Source of the DNA: Duganella sp. OV510
GTDB taxonomy: Bacteria > Pseudomonadota > Gammaproteobacteria > Burkholderiales > Burkholderiaceae_D
Reading direction: 5' to 3'
Assembly: GCF_900100205.1 (NCBI RefSeq)
Contig: NZ_FNEQ01000002.1
Span: 496,001 to 560,000, forward strand
DNA length: 64,000 nt
Every line of letters begins with the position of its first letter. Position 1 is the first letter of the stretch. Shown one piece after another: positions 54,993-63,898 of this stretch. The notes under the pieces were generated by a model. The model was given only the letters and a program-made list of their open reading frames with translations. It searched no databases and was not told the DNA's origin. Position numbers and translations under genes: made by a program.

Positions 54993-56981
54993 ATGACCGG
55001 ACTGCTGCCCCAGGGCGCCTGGCGCCGCGCGGCGCCGTATCTGCTGATCGCGGTAGCCACCATCTTGCTATTCTGCTGGCTGGGCAAACGTCCTGGCGAA
55101 CGCGTCGGCGACGGCTCCGAGTATTACGCCATGTTTTATGCCTGGGACGAAGGTCAGCGCCCGTGGATGGACACTGCCGCCAACGCAGCCTATGACAAGT
55201 TACAGCGTAGCACCGAGGTGGTAGGCCTGGTGCCCCGGCCATGGTTCTACGAGGCGTTCAGCGAGTTAAGGGTCGGCAACACGACTGATTTCAACCATTT
55301 TTGGTTCTACAGCCTGCTGGCATTAGTGTGCCAGAAACTGGCCATGTTGCTGGGCATCAAACTATCGATCCATGCCAGCTTCCTGGCGCTGCATGGGGTG
55401 CTGATAGGCACCACCGTGGCAGCTGCTTATCACTACTACCGCCTGCGTGGCATGCTGGTCATGCTGCTGCTGATTTTTGCCTCGCCGCTACTGTGGTATC
55501 TGGATAAGGTGCACACCGAGCCATTTACCTTGTGCCTGCTGTTTATCGGCATGATGCAGATGCATCGCGCCCGTTACGCTGCTGCCGCATGGCTGTTTGC
55601 GCTGGTGTCGACGCAAAACCCCAGCTTTGCGCTGATTGCCGGCATCCCGTGGGCCTACCGCGTGCTGCTGCAGTGGCGCCAGCGCTTCAGCGGCAGTGAA
55701 TTGCTGCTGCTGGCACTGGCGGCGGTCACCGTGCTGCTGCATCCGCTGTATTACGAAATGCGCTATGGGGTGGTCACGCCGCAGTTGCTGGCGGGTGGGG
55801 CCGCGCTTGGCAGCAACCTGTCGAGCTTTTATGTGTGGATACTTGATCCCGACCTCGGTCTGCTGCCGAACTGGCCGCTGGGCACGGCAGCACTGCTGGC
55901 GGCCGGGGCCCTGTGGTACTGGCGCCGCCGTTTCCCGCAAGCGCAGCCAGCAGCGCCACGCCAGGGCAGCAACTGGCCTGAAGCGGCGTTTCTGCTGGCC
56001 TATGTGCTGATCAATTTCTACGCGCAATCGTCGACCAGCAACCTTAATTCCGGCGCCACCCCCGGGCTGGCGCGCTATGCGCTGTGGTATATGCCGCTGG
56101 CATTCAGCTTGCTGTTATGGATCAGCGCGCAGTGCCCCTGGCGCACGGCGCGCGGCTACGCCCTGGCACTGGGCGTGCTGCTGTTGACCGGCGCCGCACT
56201 GCAGCGCTACAACCCACATACGCCGGAACAATATGTGACGCCGTCGCGGCTGTCATACCTGCTGCAGAGCAAGCTGCCTACCTGGTACAATCCGGCCCCG
56301 GAAATCTTCATGGAACGTTACTCCGGTCATGGTGAGGAGCGTGCGTATGATCTGATCGTCGGCCCTGATTGCCGCAAGATGCTGCTGATTTACCACGTCA
56401 ACACACCGGGTGCCATGTCACCCAACCGCTGCCTGTTCGACAACGATAAGCTGAGCGCCTACCGGCGTGCGGTCCAGGCCCAGGTCCCCCAGCCTTATGG
56501 CTACGTCTACCTGAGCGATGCACAGGCCATGGGCATGCTGCTGAGCGTGTCGCCGGCGCCTTACAAGCTGGGCTTGCAGGATAGCGGTGGCTTTGTACTG
56601 GGGCGTGGCTGGGGCCAGCAAGAGCCTTGGGGCGTATGGTCGGTTGGCAAACGCGCCGAACTGAACTTCCCCTGCAGCGGCGAACAGTTCTACCGGGTTG
56701 ACCAGCCCTTTGACGTCGCGCTGAAGATGGAACCCTATGGCCAACAAGCACTGACGCTGCGCGCCGGTGAACAAGTGCTGTGGCAAGGCCCGTTACGTGC
56801 CGGCGGCGCCGACATCCGCTTTACTGTGCCGCCCTCCAACTGCAAGCAAGGTGTGTCTCAGGTAGTGCTGGAGATCGCCAATCCGACCCGTCCGTCGGAC
56901 GACGGCAAATCGGGCGATAATCGCGCGCTTGGTGTTTCGCTGTTTGGCCTGCAGTTCCTCGGGCAGACACCGTCGTTATGA
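54993..56981 (+). CDS. polytopic membrane protein, likely GtrC-type, module 2
   Basis: 662 residues. About ten membrane helices to residue 410, with an acidic loop early (GDGSEYYAMFYAWDEGQRPW) as in GT-C transferases. The C-terminal periplasmic domain (about 530-655) starts QEPWGVWSVGKRAELNF and ends GDNRALGVSLFGLQFLG, the same pattern as the end of the module 1 protein at 49519. It is the last gene of the long operon. Inferred to transfer the second lipid-linked sugar. The next gene is convergent, six bases away. Confidence 0.75.
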   Translation: MTGLLPQGAWRRAAPYLLIAVATILLFCWLGKRPGERVGDGSEYYAMFYAWDEGQRPWMDTAANAAYDKLQRSTEVVGLVPRPWFYEAFSELRVGNTTDFNHFWFYSLLALVCQKLAMLLGIKLSIHASFLALHGVLIGTTVAAAYHYYRLRGMLVMLLLIFASPLLWYLDKVHTEPFTLCLLFIGMMQMHRARYAAAAWLFALVSTQNPSFALIAGIPWAYRVLLQWRQRFSGSELLLLALAAVTVLLHPLYYEMRYGVVTPQLLAGGAALGSNLSSFYVWILDPDLGLLPNWPLGTAALLAAGALWYWRRRFPQAQPAAPRQGSNWPEAAFLLAYVLINFYAQSSTSNLNSGATPGLARYALWYMPLAFSLLLWISAQCPWRTARGYALALGVLLLTGAALQRYNPHTPEQYVTPSRLSYLLQSKLPTWYNPAPEIFMERYSGHGEERAYDLIVGPDCRKMLLIYHVNTPGAMSPNRCLFDNDKLSAYRRAVQAQVPQPYGYVYLSDAQAMGMLLSVSPAPYKLGLQDSGGFVLGRGWGQQEPWGVWSVGKRAELNFPCSGEQFYRVDQPFDVALKMEPYGQQALTLRAGEQVLWQGPLRAGGADIRFTVPPSNCKQGVSQVVLEIANPTRPSDDGKSGDNRALGVSLFGLQFLGQTPSL

Positions 56982-56987
56982 ACCGGC

Positions 56988-58946
56988 TCAGCGATGCGCG
57001 CGCAGTTGGCGGTTGAAATAATCGCCAACGTATAAATCGCCGTCGTAGCTCAGGTGATGCGTATCGCGGTACATCAGCTTGCCGTTGATGATGGCGTGGC
57101 ATCGGCTGGCGTCACACAAAGGCGCCGCGCTGTCCAGCAGCTGGACTTGCGGGACATCCTTCAGCACCTGCGCCACCGCCGCCCGATGGGCGGCGGTTTT
57201 CTGTTCGAACTCAGCACGCGGAATACTGCAGTCGATCCGCGTTTTCGAGGTTGGCAGGCCGGCACGCGTAATACAACTGCGCGGATCAAAGTCCAATGCC
57301 GGCAAGTCATTGACCCAAATCACCGTGCGGCCACTCTCGACAAAGCGACGCAGCGTGGCGCGCAACAGTGCCACGCGTGCGCGGCCATCCGGCGTTTCAT
57401 TCCCGAATTTTGCTGCGGTAGAAAAAATCACTGTGTGGACGCTGGCCGTCAATAGCGCAGCATCGAGCATGCGCGGTGTGGCTTGCTGATAAGGATCATC
57501 GCCAGCCGGCAAGCCATAGACGGGCTCACGGGTCCCCAGATACCACAGGTTGTCACCTTCCGCCCGGTAATGACGGCCGAGGCCTGCGGCAATGTGATAC
57601 GCGTGACTGTCGCCCACCAGCGCCACAGTCGGTGGCTTGTCAGGTTGATCCAGCAAGCAATATTCTGCCAAGGTGTTGAACTGGTAGCGGCGCTTGCAGG
57701 CGGCAGCATTGGCGACGTCTTCGACCAACACCAGCGCCTTGGTCTGGGCGGCGTTGTCCACCACCGAACGGCGCATCGGCAATCCATCCTGCCAGTAGAC
57801 CCACCCACCGAAGCCGCCCAAGGCAGCCACCGCCAGCACCAGGATGGCGACCTTGCGCCCACCATTAACGGGTTTGCGGAGCGGACGTTCAAGCAACTGG
57901 TAGGTCAGCCAGGCCAGCAGCACGGCAACACCCAGCGCGGCCACGCGTACTTTGCGACCGAGCACATCGCCTTCGAGAATATGCAGGTAAGACAGGATCG
58001 GCCAGTGCCACAGGTAAAGTGGATAACTAATCAGGCCGAACCATACCAGCAGTTGGTTGGCCAGCAGCTTGCGGTTGATCCAGGTGGCGGGCCCGGCGCC
58101 AATCAGCAGCGTCGCCCCTAGCACCGGCAGCAATGCCCACCAGCCGGGGAAGCGCTTGCCGGGAGCGGCCAGCAGCAGGCCCAGCACAATCAACAGCAGG
58201 CCGCCGGCGGCCAGCCACTGACGGGCACGGGGAGCGGCCAGGTCGATCAAGTGATCGCCATCAGCATGGCGCACGCCGGCCAGCAAGCCGATGCGGTAAA
58301 CGCTCAGATGGGCCAGCAACGCACCAAGCAGCAATTCCCACATACGGCTGAGCGGCGAGTAAAACGTCGCAGTGGCATAGTGCCTGACACCGCCGAGATT
58401 AATCAGGAATGAGACGGTCATCAACAGCAGCACCAACTTCCACGGCGCCCAGCGGCGTCGGAAAGCCAGCAATAGCAGCGGCGGCCAGACAATGTAAAAC
58501 TGCTCTTCGACCGCCAGTGACCAGAGGTGCAGCAGCGGCTTGGTATCGGCGGCCGTATCGAAATAACCAACCTCTCCCCACAGGAAGAAATTCGAGACAA
58601 AGCTCGCGCCTGCGAACATATGTTTGCCAAGCTGCTGGTACTCGTCCGGGAACAGTCCAAACCAGCCGAGCACAGCACAACTGGTCAGAACCAGCGCCAA
58701 TGCCGGGAAAATACGGCGCACGCGGCGTGCGTAGAAGTCGGCAAAACTGAACTGTTGCGTTGCCATGCCCTTCAGCAAGATACTGCCGATCAGGTAACCC
58801 GAGATGACAAAGAATATGTCGACCCCGATGAAACCACCGGGCAGCAGCGTCGGAAACGCATGAAACACCACGACCGATAGCACGGCGATCGCGCGCAGGC
58901 CATCGATGTCCGCCCGATAGGCCGGATGCAGGGACACGCCTGACAT
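56988..58946 (-). CDS. OafA/YrhL-type acyltransferase with C-terminal SGNH domain
   Basis: 652 residues. The N-terminal acyltransferase-3 domain (about 8-350) has ten or eleven membrane helices and YRADIDGLRAIAVLSVVVFHAF, with the catalytic-type His, and FIGVDIFFVISGYLIGSILL. The periplasmic SGNH domain (about 420-645) has VALVGDSHAYHIAAGL (nucleophile Ser in GDSH) and the DTHHLSYDG end with Asp and His. Such fused proteins O-acetylate O-antigen or other surface glycans. Its position at the end of the glycan operon supports O-acetylation of that glycan. It follows the helicase gene by two bases. Confidence 0.93.
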   Translation of the reverse strand: MSGVSLHPAYRADIDGLRAIAVLSVVVFHAFPTLLPGGFIGVDIFFVISGYLIGSILLKGMATQQFSFADFYARRVRRIFPALALVLTSCAVLGWFGLFPDEYQQLGKHMFAGASFVSNFFLWGEVGYFDTAADTKPLLHLWSLAVEEQFYIVWPPLLLLAFRRRWAPWKLVLLLMTVSFLINLGGVRHYATATFYSPLSRMWELLLGALLAHLSVYRIGLLAGVRHADGDHLIDLAAPRARQWLAAGGLLLIVLGLLLAAPGKRFPGWWALLPVLGATLLIGAGPATWINRKLLANQLLVWFGLISYPLYLWHWPILSYLHILEGDVLGRKVRVAALGVAVLLAWLTYQLLERPLRKPVNGGRKVAILVLAVAALGGFGGWVYWQDGLPMRRSVVDNAAQTKALVLVEDVANAAACKRRYQFNTLAEYCLLDQPDKPPTVALVGDSHAYHIAAGLGRHYRAEGDNLWYLGTREPVYGLPAGDDPYQQATPRMLDAALLTASVHTVIFSTAAKFGNETPDGRARVALLRATLRRFVESGRTVIWVNDLPALDFDPRSCITRAGLPTSKTRIDCSIPRAEFEQKTAAHRAAVAQVLKDVPQVQLLDSAAPLCDASRCHAIINGKLMYRDTHHLSYDGDLYVGDYFNRQLRAHR

Positions 58947-58948
58947 GT

Positions 58949-60421
58949 CTACTGCTTGGGCGCGCCGCCCAGCAGGAAGGCCAGTTTAGGCTTGGCCTTG
59001 GTGATGGCGCCGCCAGCAGCTGGCGCCGCTGGTGCAGGTACTGCGGCCTTGGCCGGCTCGTACGGCTTGAGGAACCACGGATCGACCTTTTCGCGACGCG
59101 GCGGGCCACCGCCGCCCAAGCTGCGCGGTGGGCGCTCGGCGCTGGTGCGCGGGCCACGGCCGGCGTCTTCGCTGCGGCGCGGACGGCGTTCGCCGCGCTC
59201 GTCGGCAAAGGCCGGCGCCGGGTCGAAGCCTTGCGGCTCGCCGCGCTTGATGGTCTGCTTGATCAGTTTTTCGATATCGGCCAGCAGGCGCTCGTCCTTG
59301 TCCGAGTAGATCGAAATGGCGTCGCCCGAAGCGCCGGCGCGGCCGGTGCGGCCGATGCGGTGCACATAATCTTCGGCGTTGTACGGCAGGTCGTAGTTGA
59401 TCACGCACGGCAGGTCGGAGATGTCGAGGCCGCGCGCGGCGACGTCGGTCGCCACCAGGATATCGATCTCGTTTTTCTTGAACGCGTCCAGCGCGGCCAT
59501 GCGTTCCTGCTGGGTCTTGTCGCCGTGGATGGCGACCGCCTTCATGCCTTCACGCTCCAGCTCGCGCGCCAGGCGCGACGCGCCCAGCTTGGTGTTGGAG
59601 AAGATGATCACCTGCTTCAGCTCGCGCTGGCGCAGCAGGTGCGCGGTCAGCGCGTGCTTCTGGTTCTCGGCGATCTTGTACACCACCTGGGTGACCTTGT
59701 CGGCGGTCTGGTTGCTGCGCGCCACTTCGATGGTGATCGGGTCGGTCAGGAAGGTGTTGGCCAGCTTCTTGATTTCCGGCGAGAAGGTGGCCGAGAACAT
59801 CAGGTTCTGGCGTTTCTTCGGCAGCAGGTTGATGATGCGCTGCAGGTCCGGCAGGAAGCCCATGTCCAGCATGCGGTCGGCCTCGTCCATGACCAGCATC
59901 TGCACCTGGCCCAGGCTGATATTCTTTTGCTCCACGTGGTCCAGCAAACGGCCCGGGGTGGCGATGACGATTTCCACGCCGGCTTTCAGGATCACCGTCT
60001 GCGGCTTCATGTCCATGCCGCCGAACACCACGGTCGAGCGCAGCGGCGTGTGCTGGGCGTAGGCCTTGACGTTCTCGGCCACCTGCACCGCCAGTTCGCG
60101 GGTCGGCGTCAGGATCAGCGCGCGCACCGGGTGGCGCGCCGGCGAGGTGCTGCTGCTGGCATGCGCCAGCAGCATCTGGATGATCGGCAGCGAGAAGCTG
60201 GCGGTCTTGCCGGTACCGGTCTGGGCCGCGCCCATGACGTCGCGGCCTTGCAGCAGCACAGGAATGGCCTGGGCCTGGATCGGCGTCGGGTGCTCATAGC
60301 CCTGGTCGTTCAATGCGCGCAGGATGTCGGCCGACAGGCCAAAATCGGCGAAACGAACCTGGGCGGGAGCATCAACGGTCTGCTCGGGGACGGAGGGAGT
60401 GGTGATTTCGGTATCGGACAT
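58949..60421 (-). CDS. rhlE: DEAD-box ATP-dependent RNA helicase, RhlE type
   Basis: 490 residues. Q motif (FADFGLSADILRALNDQGYEHPTPIQAQAIP shortened), motif I AQTGTGKTAS, Ia PTRELA, II DEAD in LVMDEADRMLDMGF, III SAT in FSATF, IV-VI with ATDVAARGLDI and HRIGRTGRAG. The C-terminal 110 residues are Arg/Gly/Pro-rich, typical of betaproteobacterial RhlE homologues that act in ribosome assembly and RNA decay. It starts 60 bases or so from a possible divergent promoter for the sensor gene at 60568. Confidence 0.93.
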   Translation of the reverse strand: MSDTEITTPSVPEQTVDAPAQVRFADFGLSADILRALNDQGYEHPTPIQAQAIPVLLQGRDVMGAAQTGTGKTASFSLPIIQMLLAHASSSTSPARHPVRALILTPTRELAVQVAENVKAYAQHTPLRSTVVFGGMDMKPQTVILKAGVEIVIATPGRLLDHVEQKNISLGQVQMLVMDEADRMLDMGFLPDLQRIINLLPKKRQNLMFSATFSPEIKKLANTFLTDPITIEVARSNQTADKVTQVVYKIAENQKHALTAHLLRQRELKQVIIFSNTKLGASRLARELEREGMKAVAIHGDKTQQERMAALDAFKKNEIDILVATDVAARGLDISDLPCVINYDLPYNAEDYVHRIGRTGRAGASGDAISIYSDKDERLLADIEKLIKQTIKRGEPQGFDPAPAFADERGERRPRRSEDAGRGPRTSAERPPRSLGGGGPPRREKVDPWFLKPYEPAKAAVPAPAAPAAGGAITKAKPKLAFLLGGAPKQ

Positions 60422-60522
60422 AATGTGGACGGATGGTGAAGCGCCGTAAACTATACCCTAATTTCTGGCAACTGCGCTAAAAAACGGCAGTTTTATGCCG
60501 ATTTTATTGCCTCAATGGCATG

Positions 60523-60528
60523 TATAAT
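60523..60528 (+). promoter_or_regulatory. -10 element of the propeller-GGDEF gene
   Basis: Perfect TATAAT preceded by TG. It lies inside the longest reading frame of the next gene (from ATG 60520), which supports the later start at 60568. Confidence 0.5.
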
Positions 60529-60567
60529 CTGCACTCTCCTCAGAAACCAGATGAATGTGCGTTCCAC

Positions 60568-63500
60568 ATGCTAGCCGACCTACCGGCCTTTTTGCGCCGC
60601 TTGCTTCTCCTTTGCCTGCTGCTGGCGCTGACCGCCGCCCAGGCCGCCCCCGCCCCGTCGCTGCGCTTCAAGAAACTCGGCCCGCTGGGCGCCGACGATC
60701 CTTCGATGCTGTCGCTGCTGCAGGACCGCAAGGGCTTTGTGTGGGTCGGCACCCATACCAACGGCTTGTACCGCTACAACGGCTACCAGGCGGTCAAGTA
60801 CAGCCATAACCCGTCCGACCCGCACAGCCTGCCGCATGACCGTGTGTCGTCCATCTACGAGGACCGCCAGGGCCGCATCTGGGCCGCCACGCAGAACGGC
60901 CTGGCGCGCTTCAATCCCGAGACCAACAACTTCACCACCTTCACCACCGACAAGGCGCCGAAGAACCACCGCATTGTCAAGAACATCATTTCCGACGGCA
61001 AGGACGGCTTGTGGATCGGCACCTGGGGCGGCCTGCAACACTTCGACCCAAGCAAGGGCAAGTTCGACGCCATCTACGCCCACGATGAAAAAGATCCCGC
61101 CAGCCTGGCCAGCAACGACCTGAACGCGCTGGCGCTGGACAGCAAGGGCGGCGTCTGGATCGCCACCTGGCCGGGCGGGCTGGACTACCTGGCGCCGGGC
61201 GCCAGCCGCTTCATGCACTATGCGGTCGATCCATCGCCGAAGCCGGACGCGCGCATCAACATCGTCCGCGCGCTGCAATTCGACCAGCAGGGCGCGCTGT
61301 GGATCGGCACCGAGTCCGGCGTCATCCGCTGGGACGGCAAGCGCGACTGGGACACGCGCGCGCCGATACGCTCGCCTGCCAGCCGCATCACCAACTTCGG
61401 CCTCGACAACAAGGGCGTGCTGTGGAGCACCACGCTGTCGGCCGGCCTGCTGCGCTGGAATGAAGCCAACAAGGAATTCGACCAGTTCGTGCACGCCGCC
61501 GACGATCCGTACAGCCTGCCGGGCGACAACCTGCGCGCGGTGATGCAGGACCGCAGTGGCATGCTGTGGATCGCCTCCTTCACCGACGGCATCGCGCTGG
61601 CCAACCTGAGCAGCGAAGGTTTCACGCGCCACGTGCCGTTCCGCATCGACAACCGCGCGGCGCCGGCCAGCAATGCGCTGCTGAGCCTGGCACGCGCGCC
61701 GAACGGCAAGATCTGGCTGGGCGGCAATGTCGGCATGAGCTTGTACGATCCGGCCAGCAGCAAAGTGCTGCGCAGCTACCATGCGGACGACCAGACACCG
61801 GGCAAGCTGTCGCACGCCATCGTCTACAGCATGTACCAGGACGACGACGGCAAAGGCCCGTTGTGGCTGGGCACCTCGAACGGCCTGAACCGGCTGGACA
61901 CACCGGACAGCGCGTTCCAGGCCATCCACTTCGGCAACACCGCCAGCGACTACATCAACGCCATCGCGCCGGGCGCCGGCGGCGTGCTGTGGCTGGCCAC
62001 CGGCAACAGCCTGATACGCTACGACAGCAAGACCGACGCCCGCAAGATTTATTACAACGATCCGCAGGACCCCGGCTCGCGCAGCGTCAACGGCACCTCG
62101 GCAGTGCTGGAAGACCGCCAGGGCCGCGTGTGGGCTGGCTCGGAATGGAATGGCGGCGGGCTCGACCTGCTGGACCCTTCCACCGGCAAGTTCCGCAACT
62201 TCCGCCACGCGCCCAGGGACACCAGCAGTCTCAGCGACGACAACATCGCCAGCCTGCATGAGGATGCGCAAGGCCGCATCTGGGTCGGCACCAGCAAGGG
62301 GCTGGACCTGGTGGTGTTCCAGGCGGATGGCAAGATCGCCTTCAAGTCCTATGCAGCGGCGATGCGGGCGCCGAAGATCCTCGCCATCCAGCACGACCTG
62401 GACGGCAAGATCTGGTGCAGCACGATTGCCGGCCTGTACCGGCTGGACCCTGCCAGTGGCCAGGTTCACCACTTCTCCCCCTCCGACGGCCTGACCGAAG
62501 GTTTCACCGTCAATTCTTCGTCGCTGGGCGCGGACGGCACGCTGTACTTCGGCGGCGTGCACGGCATGACGGCGGTGACGCCAGCGAAAGTGAAGACCAG
62601 TTCGGTGCCGCCGCAGGTGGCGATCACCGACATCACCGTGTTCAACCATTCGCTGCAAAACGGCCAGCCGGCCGAGAACGTCAAGGCCGACGGCCCGGTG
62701 ACGGCGCCGACCGCGCTGACCTTGTCGTCGCAGGCCTCGGTGTTCGCGCTGGAGTTCGCCGCGCTGCACTACACCGAACCATCCGGCAACCGCTACGCGT
62801 ATCAGTTGCAGGGTTTCGACCGCGACTGGGTCGAGACCGACGCCAGCCGCCGCGTAGCCAGCTACACCAACCTGAATCCCGGCAACTACGTATTCCGCGT
62901 CAAGGCCGCCAACCACCTGGGCGTGTGGAACGAGGTGCCGGCCACGCTCAACATCACCATCACGCCGCCGTTCTGGCAGAGCTGGTGGTTCCGCTCCGGC
63001 CTGGCGGCGCTGGTGGTTGGCTCGCTGGCGCTGGCCTACAAGATCCGCATCAACCGCCTGACGCGCCACCAGGCCGAGCTGGAACAGACGGTGGCGGCGC
63101 GTACGGTCGAGCTGGAAGAATCCAACCGCAAGCTGGCCGCCTTGAGCACCACCGACGGCTTAACGGGTGTCAGCAACCGGCGCGGCTTCGACGCCGCGCT
63201 GGACGCCGAATGGCGGCGCGCCGCCCGCAGCGGCCAGAAGCTGGCGCTGCTGATGCTGGACGTCGACTACTTCAAGCGCTACAACGACCACTACGGCCAC
63301 CTGGCCGGCGACGCCGCGCTGCGCAGCGTGGCCGAGCTGATCACCGCGCACGGCCGCCGCACCAGCGACCTGGTGGCGCGCTATGGCGGCGAAGAGTTCG
63401 CCCTACTGGCCAGCGCCACCGACGGCATCGACGCGCTGGGTGTGGCACAAGGAATCTGTAGCGAGCTGGCGTGGCGGGCCTTGCCGCACGAACAGTCGCC

Positions 63501-63648
63501 GTTTGGTATCATGACGATCAGCATCGGCGTGGCAGTGATGGCGCCAAGCGACGACAGCTCGCCGCAGCAACTGGTGGAGCGCGCCGACCGCGCGCTGTAC
63601 CAGGCCAAGGAACAAGGACGCAATATGGCGCTACTGGCGCCAGAATGA
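60568..63648 (+). CDS. two-component-regulator propeller / Y_Y_Y / GGDEF diguanylate cyclase
   Basis: 1026 residues from ATG 60568. Signal peptide of about 26 residues ending AQAA. A periplasmic seven-bladed double propeller (about 30-680) is made of repeats such as LQDRKGFVWVGTHTNGLYRY, YEDRQGRIWAATQNGLARF and ALDSKGGVWIATWPGGLDYL. Then a Y_Y_Y domain (about 720-800, LEFAALHYTEPSGNRYAYQL), one membrane helix (about 815-832), a coiled coil, and GGDEF (about 865-1020) with GGEEF and I-site RTSD. It should make c-di-GMP when a periplasmic ligand, perhaps a glycan fragment, is bound. Confidence 0.93.
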   Translation: MLADLPAFLRRLLLLCLLLALTAAQAAPAPSLRFKKLGPLGADDPSMLSLLQDRKGFVWVGTHTNGLYRYNGYQAVKYSHNPSDPHSLPHDRVSSIYEDRQGRIWAATQNGLARFNPETNNFTTFTTDKAPKNHRIVKNIISDGKDGLWIGTWGGLQHFDPSKGKFDAIYAHDEKDPASLASNDLNALALDSKGGVWIATWPGGLDYLAPGASRFMHYAVDPSPKPDARINIVRALQFDQQGALWIGTESGVIRWDGKRDWDTRAPIRSPASRITNFGLDNKGVLWSTTLSAGLLRWNEANKEFDQFVHAADDPYSLPGDNLRAVMQDRSGMLWIASFTDGIALANLSSEGFTRHVPFRIDNRAAPASNALLSLARAPNGKIWLGGNVGMSLYDPASSKVLRSYHADDQTPGKLSHAIVYSMYQDDDGKGPLWLGTSNGLNRLDTPDSAFQAIHFGNTASDYINAIAPGAGGVLWLATGNSLIRYDSKTDARKIYYNDPQDPGSRSVNGTSAVLEDRQGRVWAGSEWNGGGLDLLDPSTGKFRNFRHAPRDTSSLSDDNIASLHEDAQGRIWVGTSKGLDLVVFQADGKIAFKSYAAAMRAPKILAIQHDLDGKIWCSTIAGLYRLDPASGQVHHFSPSDGLTEGFTVNSSSLGADGTLYFGGVHGMTAVTPAKVKTSSVPPQVAITDITVFNHSLQNGQPAENVKADGPVTAPTALTLSSQASVFALEFAALHYTEPSGNRYAYQLQGFDRDWVETDASRRVASYTNLNPGNYVFRVKAANHLGVWNEVPATLNITITPPFWQSWWFRSGLAALVVGSLALAYKIRINRLTRHQAELEQTVAARTVELEESNRKLAALSTTDGLTGVSNRRGFDAALDAEWRRAARSGQKLALLMLDVDYFKRYNDHYGHLAGDAALRSVAELITAHGRRTSDLVARYGGEEFALLASATDGIDALGVAQGICSELAWRALPHEQSPFGIMTISIGVAVMAPSDDSSPQQLVERADRALYQAKEQGRNMALLAPE

Positions 63649-63654
63649 AGAACA

Positions 63655-63858
63655 ATGGACGACCCGACACCGCAACCACCTGTCCCGCCCGAGCCGGGCG
63701 ACTGCTGCCACAGCGGCTGCACCTACTGCGTGGAAGACCTGTACCAGGAAGAACTGGACCGCTACCGCGAAGCCCTCAAAGCCTGGGAGTCCCGCCAAAC
63801 TCCGGGGTCAGTTCCGCCAAACGTACAGGAGCTCAGCCGTAATAACCATAACGGTTGA
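63655..63858 (+). CDS. oxidoreductase-like small protein with altered C-terminus
   Basis: 67 residues. PPEPGDCCHSGCTYCVEDLYQEELDRY is the conserved Cys-rich core of the oxidoreductase-like N-terminal family (Pfam Oxidored-like). The core ends around residue 48. The final 18 residues are encoded by the left arm and loop of a large palindromic element and match nothing in the family, so the original 3' end was probably replaced or extended. Function unknown; the cysteine pattern suggests metal or redox binding. Confidence 0.78.
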   Translation: MDDPTPQPPVPPEPGDCCHSGCTYCVEDLYQEELDRYREALKAWESRQTPGSVPPNVQELSRNNHNG

Positions 63859-63891
63859 GTTCGTGTACGTTTGGCAGAACTGACCCCCAGG
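63802..63891. repeat. large palindromic (REP/MITE-like) element
   Basis: The outer arms pair almost perfectly: GGGGTCAGTTCCGCCAAACG (63804-63823) plus TACA, against TGTACGTTTGGCAGAACTGACCCC. The inner arms GAGCTCAGCCGT and ACGGTTGAGTTC pair with two G-T wobbles, and a ten-base loop closes the hairpin. Total about 90 bases with a stem near 40. Such units are typical dispersed repeats. It also separates the small gene from the convergent chemotaxis receptor and could act as its transcript end. Confidence 0.88.
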
Positions 63892-63898
63892 GTTTAGA

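Noticed and set aside
60580..63069. An 829-codon minus-strand frame opposite the propeller-GGDEF gene
   Set aside because: Shadow of the repeated propeller coding; the plus-strand product has clear signal peptide, repeats and GGDEF.
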